This document shows, in pieces, positions 57,701-64,000 of a stretch of 64,000 nt of DNA; the stretch's first letter is position 1, and every line of letters starts with the position of its first letter. Location of the stretch: assembly GCA_027924585.1 (NCBI GenBank), contig BSBM01000096.1:4897501-4961500 (forward strand), in the 5' to 3' direction. A program made the position numbers and the translations under genes. The notes under the pieces were generated by a model that worked only from the letters and a program-made list of their open reading frames with translations, was not told the origin of the DNA and did not search any database. The DNA comes from Larix kaempferi (taxonomy: Eukaryota; Streptophyta; Pinopsida; Pinales; Pinaceae).

Positions 57701-57780
57701 ATTTAGGCTCATATTAGTATACCATCTAACGAGAGATGGCACATATAGATATGCAGAAGATCATTCAATGCAGAGTGTGA
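54730..57780. other. E4 leader and eroded 5' internal region
   Basis: No gag, protease or integrase motif can be read here. It contains a 177-bp tandem duplication (55024-55377) and a weaker repeated block with AAACCC(T/C)A-ATTCGGG-like words near 55560-55735 and 55740-55880. The start of the element is therefore either deleted and replaced, or an unusual long leader. Confidence 0.55.
55024..55377. repeat. 177-bp imperfect tandem duplication in E4
   Basis: Copies at 55024-55200 and 55201-55377, each starting ATAACTTGGG and containing AGGAAGCTCCAAATG, GACAGGTAGTACACAGACT, AGTGACACGTGGAAC and TTTTATCCCATAAA. Roughly 85-90 % identical by eye. Confidence 0.85.
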
Positions 57781-57783
57781 ATA

Positions 57784-58406
57784 ATGTTTAGTCAAAAAGG
57801 GAGAATTGACAGTTTCTTGATAAGCTTGGGCTTTACCAAAAGTAAAGTTGTTCCTAACCTTTACCTTAAGGTTGTGGATGGTGAACCTATCATACCATTA
57901 TTGTATGACGATGATCTCTTTCTAACAAAGAATGAGAAACAGATCATGAAAAGAAAGAAGAAGATGGCTGCAGAAATGAAAATGAAAGATCTCAGATTCA
58001 TGCATTACTTCCTAGGTCTGGAAGTATGGAAAGGCTCAGAAGGAATCTTTCTCAACCAGGGAAAGTATGCTGAGAAATATTAATTGGACTTGATGTGTTG
58101 GAATGGCCAATCTTGAAGTTGTTAGCAGATGACTCATCAGAGTTAGTGGATAGAACTCTGTATAGACAAAATATTGTGTCATTGATGTGTCTAAAAAATA
58201 CTAGGTCAGATATATGCTTTGCTGTGAACACCTTGTGTCAGTATCTAGTGGAAACCAGATGTGGTCACCTGTTAGTTGCAAATCATGTGATGAGGTACCT
58301 AAAGGATACGATAGACTTTGATCTATGTTATCTTAGAGATCATGACTTCAGATGGCTACACAAATGTTGATTGGGTAGAAATTGTATTAGACAGGAAGAG
58401 CACATC
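57784..58406 (+). pseudogene. E4 reverse transcriptase (C-terminal part) and RNase H start
   Basis: 57784-58083 encodes the copia RT part: IDSFLISLGFTKSKVVPNLY, the palm as LLYDDDLFL (Y-D-D-D where Y-V-D-D is usual) and MHYFLGLEVWKGSEGIFLNQ. After a frame change, 58095-58370 continues with NTRSDICFAVNTLCQYLVE and VMRYLKDTIDFDLCY. A further change leads to WVEIVLDRKSTS, where the solo LTR interrupts. RT fingers and everything upstream are missing. This copy is non-functional. Confidence 0.82.
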
Positions 58407-59819
58407 TGTTGAGCCCAGAATTGGCCCTTTTAATCATCTTTCCTACCCTTGTCTTACACCATTTATCATGCTAATCAGACCTATTGTCCTCACTTTATTT
58501 CCCCAAATTACCAAGGTATGACTAATCATTGTTTTATCTTATTAATGCTTATGATTGTGATAATTAAAGTTGTGTATCTCTCAATTGTGCTAACATGTTA
58601 TGATTTATGAAGGTAGTTGAGATAAATGGACTGCAGGAAGATGGGGCTGAACAAGTCGTGAAAGAAGGGATGTTCATTGCTTGAAAAGGGGTCCTTAGGG
58701 CTCGAATCATCAATTAAGGCACAGCTGTGACAAGGCAGCTGTAAAAAAATGCGTTATCTTGAGTATGTTGCTGCTCGATTCTAGCTGTGATCTGGAAGGA
58801 CCGCCACTCTTGGGTCAATTGATAACTTTCTCATATGTCTCTGCTCTGCCACGTATTGTAACAACTAGTTATTTAGGGCACCTGAAGATCAAAGATCTTC
58901 ATGGCTTCCCGATTATAGGATTGGATGTTATGATTTGTATGTATAAATATGGGGAATTACCTCGACCCAGGGTTTGAACGACATACAATTAATTCATTGT
59001 ATTAGCAGCCGGGCAAAACTGTGTAATCATTCTTCTGTTAATATAAGGGGTTACTTCTGAGTTAAAGGAATTCGTGTTGTTCAGCCAGCGTCTCTGTGTG
59101 AAGGATGGGCCCGTCTTCCACAGAGATTGCTGAGTTAAAATAGGATTTTGAATTTATTGTTGTGTGATGCTTTGTTCATGATATTTCCTTTTGTACGCAG
59201 CAACAACATTTATGGTGTGGATTTTCAGTACAATTAATATTAGAGTCCCTTGAATTTGGAAAGTAACACAGAGTGACAGTCGACTGAGTAGATACTTTAT
59301 GCAATTTGTGTGACAATTATACACAACCTTGTTCATCTTGCAGCTAAGTTGTGATCCCATGAGCCCTTGCAATTTATCTTTCCTGTTATGATTGTTGATT
59401 TCCATTCTGCAATTCAATTTCTTAGAACAGTTGACTCAATCCTTTGCAATTGGATTTCTAGATTAATGTTCAGTTTATGCCTTATGATTTTCCAGAGTGA
59501 TTAGATCAGGCAGGTGATTGTTCTAGAATATGAATGAGATTTCTTTCCTACAATTGTTGATTAGATCTGATACCATTTCTTATTGATGCATGATAGAGAG
59601 GAATTGAAGTGTAGCAGTTAGAAGGCAATTGGGATTGCATATATTTTTGGGATGAACATGGATGATAGAAGCTAAAAGTATTCAATTCTAATGGTTTGGT
59701 GTTTAAGCATAGATTGTGCACTTATCCTTTGAAATAAAAAGACTTTCTCGGGTTGACAATAAATCTCATATGCTCTGTGTGGATTGGTAACAATTTATCT
59801 GCATATAGAGTGCATGACA
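58407..59819 (+). mobile_element. solo LTR nested in E4, related to the E1 LTR
   Basis: 1413 bp from TGTTGAGCCC to GCATGACA, flanked by ACATC at 58402-58406 and 59820-59824. Removing it and one ACATC rejoins the copia frame (RKSTS then RGCYCLGSAMISWF). It shares with the E1 LTR a TATAAATATGGG box, a CAGAGATTG-CGAGTTAA-type block, a GTGACAGTCGACTG-type block and the overall length, but is much diverged. So an E1-related family inserted here after E4 and then lost its internal part by LTR recombination. Confidence 0.85.
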
Positions 59820-59824
59820 ACATC

Positions 59825-60230
59825 GAGAGGATGTTACTGTCTGGGATCAGCCATGATCTCATGGTTTAGAAGGAAGCAATCTAGTGTGGCTCTCAGCACA
59901 AGTGGAATATATGGCTGCTTGCTCTAATAGTTGTGAAGCGGTATGGCTTTAGAATGGACCCAACTGTGATCCTATGTGACAAACAGAGTTGTACCAAAAT
60001 GGCAGAGAATCCAATGTTCCATGATAAGTCAAAGCACATAGAAATATGACAAGATATGGTGCAGAAAGGAACTGTAAAGTTTGAATTTGTAACAAGTTAC
60101 CGATGTACTAACCAAATCTCTACTGATCCGATGTACTAACCAAACCTCTACCTCAAGTAAAGTTTTTCGAGACAAATTTAATATAGTTCAGAAGAACCCT
60201 CCTCGAAAGGGGGATTGATGTGATCACTTA
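59825..60230 (+). pseudogene. E4 RNase H, C-terminal part
   Basis: Directly after the solo LTR: SAMISWFRRKQSSVALSTS, then a small deletion shifts the frame before the usual EAEYMA block (here GGAATATATGGCTGCTTGCTC). Later KSKHIEI-like and FEFVTS...CTNQIS-like pieces mark the end of copia pol. A short duplication (CCGATGTACTAACCAAA-like at 60100-60145) and an AAAGGGGGATTG near 60205 follow, the latter resembling a purine tract. Confidence 0.75.
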
Positions 60231-60399
60231 TGATGAGATTGCCTACATCGACAGTTAGGTCGATGATGTGGATACCTATATTGGTGATGCCGACAGAGAG
60301 GTTGGTGGATGATCGTTAGACATGGTCTAAGGTGACAGAGGGATTGCATCATCCTTGAACACATGTTCTAAAGTGAATCATAGATAGGTGTCTCTGAGA

Positions 60400-60900
60400 A
60401 AGAAGAGGGGATTGTATCTTCCCCGGACTGAGGTCCTAGAATTGAACCGTAGACATGATGTTTCCGATAATAAATTCATGAATGAACAGGTAGGGGATTG
60501 TATCTTCCTCGATTTGAGGTCCCAGAATTGAGCCGTAGACATGATGTCTCCGATAATAAAGTCCTGAATGAACAGGTAGGGGATTGTATCTTCCCCGGAC
60601 TGAGGTCCCAGAATTGATCCGTAGACTAGGTCCCCGATAATGAAGTCCTGAATGAACAGGTAGGGGATTGTATCTTCCCCGGACCTCGGTTCCAGAATTA
60701 AGCCGTAGACATGATGTCTCTGATAATGAAGTCCTGAATGAACAGGTAGGGGATTGTATCTTCCCCGGACTTTGGTCCCAGAATTGAGCCGTAGACTGGG
60801 TCTCCAAGAATGTAGTCCTGAATGAATAGGTAGGGGATTGTATCTTCCCCAGACTTTGGTCCCAGAATTGATCCGTAGACTGATGTCTTCGAGAATTGAA
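60400..60900. repeat. six tandem copies of an 83-89-bp unit
   Basis: GGGGATTGTATCTTCC occurs at about 60408, 60493, 60580, 60663, 60751 and 60834. Each is followed by GGTCCCAGAATTGA-like and GTAGAC-like blocks and GTCCTGAATGAACAGG. A 207-codon minus-strand frame through it reflects repeat periodicity and has no domain. Confidence 0.88.
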
Positions 60901-61139
60901 GATAGGACTGCATCGTCCATGGACCTTGGTTCAAAATGTACGTGTGAGGACTGCATCGTCCATGAACTGGGTTCAAAATGTACGTGATGGGATTGCATCA
61001 TCCCTAGACATGAGACTTGTCTTGAAGTGATAAGGATTGATCATCCTGGAACTAGATCTGGATTGTGTCATCCATGGACCTATGTCCTGAAGAGAGCGGG
61101 ATTGATCATCCTGTAATATGATCGTCTGTGTTGCAGGGT

Positions 61140-61412
61140 ATGCTGATATGTTTTGATGATAGATGTATTAGTGAGAATACATGCTTTTGATGATAGATGT
61201 ATTAAGTGAGAATACATGCTTTTGATGATAGATGTATTAGTGAGAATACATGCTTTTGATGATAGATGTATTAAGTGAAAATACATGCTTTTGATGATAG
61301 ATGTATTAGTGAGAATACATGATTTTGATGATAGATGTATTAGTGAGAATACCTGCTTTTGATAATAGATGTATTAGTGAGAATGCATGCTTTTGATGAT
61401 AGATGTATCATG
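61140..61412. repeat. about eight tandem copies of a 34-35-bp unit
   Basis: Unit near TTTTGATGATAGATGTATTA plus GTGAGAATACATGC, repeated with one-base length changes. It lies between the 85-bp array and the 3' LTR. Confidence 0.88.
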
Positions 61413-61467
61413 TATGATGTTGATGACTCCTTGCTCGTGCAAATGCTGTTATAATATCCTTCTCGTT

Positions 61468-61476
61468 AAGGGGGAG
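61468..61476 (+). other. E4 polypurine tract
   Basis: AAGGGGGAG immediately before the 3' LTR. Confidence 0.7.
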
Positions 61477-62078
61477 TGTTGAGATATTGTAACTTCAAAG
61501 AATATTATATTTGTACTTTATTATTCTGGAGATGTTTCATTCCTCCTCGAAGATCTTTCTGTATATCCATAGATGTTTATTCCTCCGTCAGAATGTGGTA
61601 ACTTGGGTTATTAGACTTCCCTAGTGGGGGTCGGCCCTGTATGTGTTATGTGGGTCAAAGGGTTATTAGACCACCCTAGAGGGGTCGGCCCAGTCAGTTG
61701 TAGTGGGGTATTTAACCCATTGGTTAAATACGAGCCTACATGTTTTGTGTAAAAGACAAGTCGGAGTAGTGTATAAATAGAGGAGGTGTATTCCTCATTT
61801 TACACACTCACCCACTTGAGAGTGGCGCACTTGTGGAGGAGAGGTCTGCTATGGAGAAGGAGGAGCTTATGCTTAGGGTTACTTCTTTGTATATTGCTGG
61901 TCATCTATATTGAGGAAGTTTTACTGGGTTTTCTACCCCATGAGGGTTTCCCAGGATAAATTTATGTCTCTTGTGTTTATGCTGTGCTTGTTGTTTCTTC
62001 AGTGATCCTGTATATGCTATTATTGTGAAATGGAATGCAATGCTGCTATTTTCTGTCCTAGCATATTAAATCTTAACA
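61477..62078 (+). repeat. E4 3' LTR
   Basis: 602 bp, TGTTGAGATATTG to TTAACA, followed by CCTTG. Confidence 0.95.
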
Positions 62079-62083
62079 CCTTG

Positions 62084-62830
62084 GAGATTAATTCCTCACA
62101 AATCAAAGTTAATGTTATTGTTCCTCTTGCTCACAATCATGGAATATTTGAAGTACAAAATGTTCCATTGATCCTTGAAATGAAATAGAAATTTCTTTAT
62201 GTCAATCAAATGCTAGATAATAATTAGAGAGTGGATTTTTACATTAAAAACTATCAAAATATTGTTGGTTGAGGGATAATACCAAACGTTGTAAGATTGT
62301 AGAAAAAAGATAAGAAAAAAGGGGTATTCTTATATTTAATATAAAACCCACTCAATATCTTGCTCAAGCAAAAAAAATTCCTCCTTGGAGTATTCCTGGT
62401 TTAAATTGGCATCTACATATTTCTTATATGCTTGCATCGAGTAAGCATAAAATGGTCTATGTACTACTAACTCCAGAGGAAACATAAAATTTATGCTCTA
62501 GCTATATAGGTTGTAAGCAACATAAATTGGAAAATAATTGTGGAAAATTGAAGTGAGATAAGTGTTTTCTTGAATTAATTCAAAATGTTTTGTGCTAACC
62601 TTTTGATGTGTCTCTTAGTGGCATACATTTTTTATGTTATTTGTTGATGATTACTTATGAAAGATGTTGGAATTTTTTCTTAAAGAAAAGTTTTGAAACC
62701 TTACAATGTTTCATAGTTTTTAAATCTATTGTAGAAACTAAAACTAGGAAATACATCAAAACCTTCCTAACTAATGTGAGGTCCATGTTCCAAACCAAAA
62801 GAGCAAGAAGGTTGATGAAAAAAGTGTAGT
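62084..62830 (+). pseudogene. old copia relic: pre-integrase and integrase start
   Basis: The translation across several frames reads IKVNVIVPLAHNHGIFEVQN near 62105, then MVYVLLTPEE-like near 62450, and FETLQCFIVFKSIVETKTRK near 62690, matching the GAG-pre-integrase and integrase core of copia polyproteins. Stops and frameshifts are frequent. The part left of 54116 continues the same relic, so E4 inserted into it. No LTRs of the relic were found in the window. Confidence 0.65.
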
Positions 62831-63350
62831 GTATTTTTTTGGGTTACAATACTACATCTAAAGGATAATGATTGATTTATCATACAAATAAAAAAAATAC
62901 ATAAGTAGAGATGTAGTGTTCAAAGAATGTTAAACCAATGTTGGCATGGACAAATGTTCATTGTCAAACTAAGGGATTTCACTTGAAGATAAGGCCCAAT
63001 TAGTCTTCTCTTTGTTTTAAATAGTAAACTCTAGTTTTCTAGGGATTTCACTTGAAGATAAGGCCCAAGTAGTCTCCAAGTTTTTTGTTTAAAAGATAAT
63101 TTCAATTATTTACACCATATTGATGTTAAATAATAATCTCTTGGATTAGAATAAATCTAAACACATTAAGGACAATTAGCACTCTAAAATATATCTATAA
63201 AAATGAAGTATGCTCATGTATCCACAAAAGACCATTGACTTTGATTGTGCTCTACATTGATTATAAATGCAATTATGATAACCAAAGTAGTTTTATAATG
63301 TTTGGGTAGCTTGTGGGATGGCTTTATGAGGCAATTGTCCCATTCCCAAT
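62831..63350. other. AT-rich sequence, nothing recognised
   Basis: A 33-bp block (CTAGGGATTTCACTTGAAGA-like) occurs near 62964 and 63036, but there is no gene. Confidence 0.5.
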
Positions 63351-63434
63351 TGGTGTAATGATCCTTCCCATGATGCAAAGTGGTGTAATGATCCTTCCCA
63401 TGATGCAAAGTGGTGTAATGATCCTTCCCATGAA
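63351..63434. repeat. 30-bp tandem triplication
   Basis: TGGTGTAATGATCCTTCCCA starts at 63351, 63381 and 63411. The first two units are identical over 30 bp and the third is partial. On the minus strand the unit keeps frame and encodes HGKDHYTTLH repeats, but no larger gene is evident. Confidence 0.9.
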
Positions 63435-64000
63435 GAACACGAGGATATTTTAGCTTACATCCCGATCTAGGTTGAATTTGACCCAAATGGCACTATCATT
63501 AACCCCAACATTAGTTTCATTACCCTATGACCTTTAGTTCATATTCTTATTAGTATTCCCTTACATTGTTGGTTACTTTTTTGGGTTTGTTGAGCCAAAT
63601 TATGACTAACTTGAGAAGGAGGAAATTGAACCAAGTTAACATTGGATGAAGGAAATGGATTAGAGTTTCAAGGTGCCCCTTGATCAGATATGGATTCCTA
63701 TGGAACACTTAGAAAATATTGTGCATTTGGAGACAAGGGGTGATGATTCCATAGTAAAAAATAAACCCTTCATATGGATTAGGAACTCCATATTTCAGTC
63801 CATGCAAGCACAAATTGAAAAAATTTCAATGTTGGCCCCGTTCAGTACATTAATTATTCTATAGGTTTGTTGTTTGTTTGTCTAATTGTTTGTGTGAGTC
63901 ATGTTAGAGTCTGGAAACCCTCCCACATCGTCAATGCATGCGTCTAGTCTAACCATGCCAAATTTCAATCCATACAAGCACAAATTGAAAAACTTGCAAC
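63435..64000. other. end of window, unrecognised, with a repeated 29-bp word
   Basis: A plus-strand frame at 63673-63864 (63 codons) is unrecognised. Its block FQSMQAQIEKI recurs as FQSIQAQIEKLA near 63963, because a 29-bp sequence at 63793 returns at 63964 with two changes. This may be a fragment of a gene or element that continues past the window. Confidence 0.35.

Larger units (their letters stand above)
54116..62078 (+). mobile_element. E4: degenerate Ty1/copia element
   Basis: 7.96 kb flanked by CCTTG at 54111-54115 and 62079-62083. LTRs are 602 bp each with about 27 differences by eye (about 95.5 % identity). The primer site is tRNA-iMet-like, usual for copia elements. Only the 3' part of RT and pieces of RNase H survive, interrupted by a nested solo LTR at 58407-59819. 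A long leader and a repeat-rich 3' region fill the rest. It lies in an older copia relic. Confidence 0.92.

Noticed and set aside
54730-57780. Host gene captured in the E4 leader
   Set aside because: Some stretches are open and exon-like, but no domain or splice-joined frame could be supported.
60378-61001. 207-codon minus-strand open frame
   Set aside because: It runs through the 85-bp tandem array; its peptide repeats follow the DNA period and show no domain.

Overview
The window is plant nuclear DNA, almost certainly from a seed plant with a large, repeat-rich genome. It is AT-rich and holds no intact host gene. It is packed with nested LTR retrotransposons of plant-restricted types: two Athila-like Ty3 elements, a Tat-like Ty3 deletion derivative, a Ty1/copia element and solo LTRs. 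Minus-strand exon relics keep plant-type GT..AG introns. The species cannot be read from the sequence; a gymnosperm is a guess, not a result.

Layout. 1-5260: AT-rich, with one weak gag-like relic. 5266-17426: E1, an old Athila-like element (LTRs about 1.48 kb, tRNA-Asp primer site, gag-pol full of stops, a third ORF before the 3' LTR). 17432-20680: no gene seen. 20681-26901 (minus strand): a decayed multi-exon locus. From its 5' side it holds a SET-domain exon, about ten short tandemly duplicated exons, and exons resembling the plant Ptta/En/Spm 'Transposase_24' family. The SET exon is cut by a solo LTR (24870-26331). 28988-39129 (minus strand): E2, a young non-autonomous Tat-like element whose RT, RNase H and integrase are deleted but whose gag and protease frames remain long. 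40177-53440: E3, a very young (about six LTR differences by eye) 13.3 kb Athila-like element with leader ORF, gag, pol and a large third ORF. 54116-62078: E4, a Ty1/copia element reduced to RT/RNase H fragments. It lies inside an older copia relic and is itself cut by a solo LTR (58407-59819) related to the E1 LTR.

Six insertions have TG..CA ends and a 5-bp target-site duplication (GTAGA/GTAAA, TCCTT, GTTGC, CAACT, CCTTG, ACATC), so their limits are known to about one base. Coding damage in E1 and E3 is mostly C-to-T: CAG to TAG, CAA to TAA and CGA to TGA, as expected of methylated, silenced plant elements.

Most worth a second look: the duplicated short-exon array beside the SET and transposase-like exons; two candidate recoding sites (UUC-UGA-C in E3, C-CCC-CCC in E2); the internal deletion that made E2; and the tandem arrays in non-coding parts of E1, E2 and E4.
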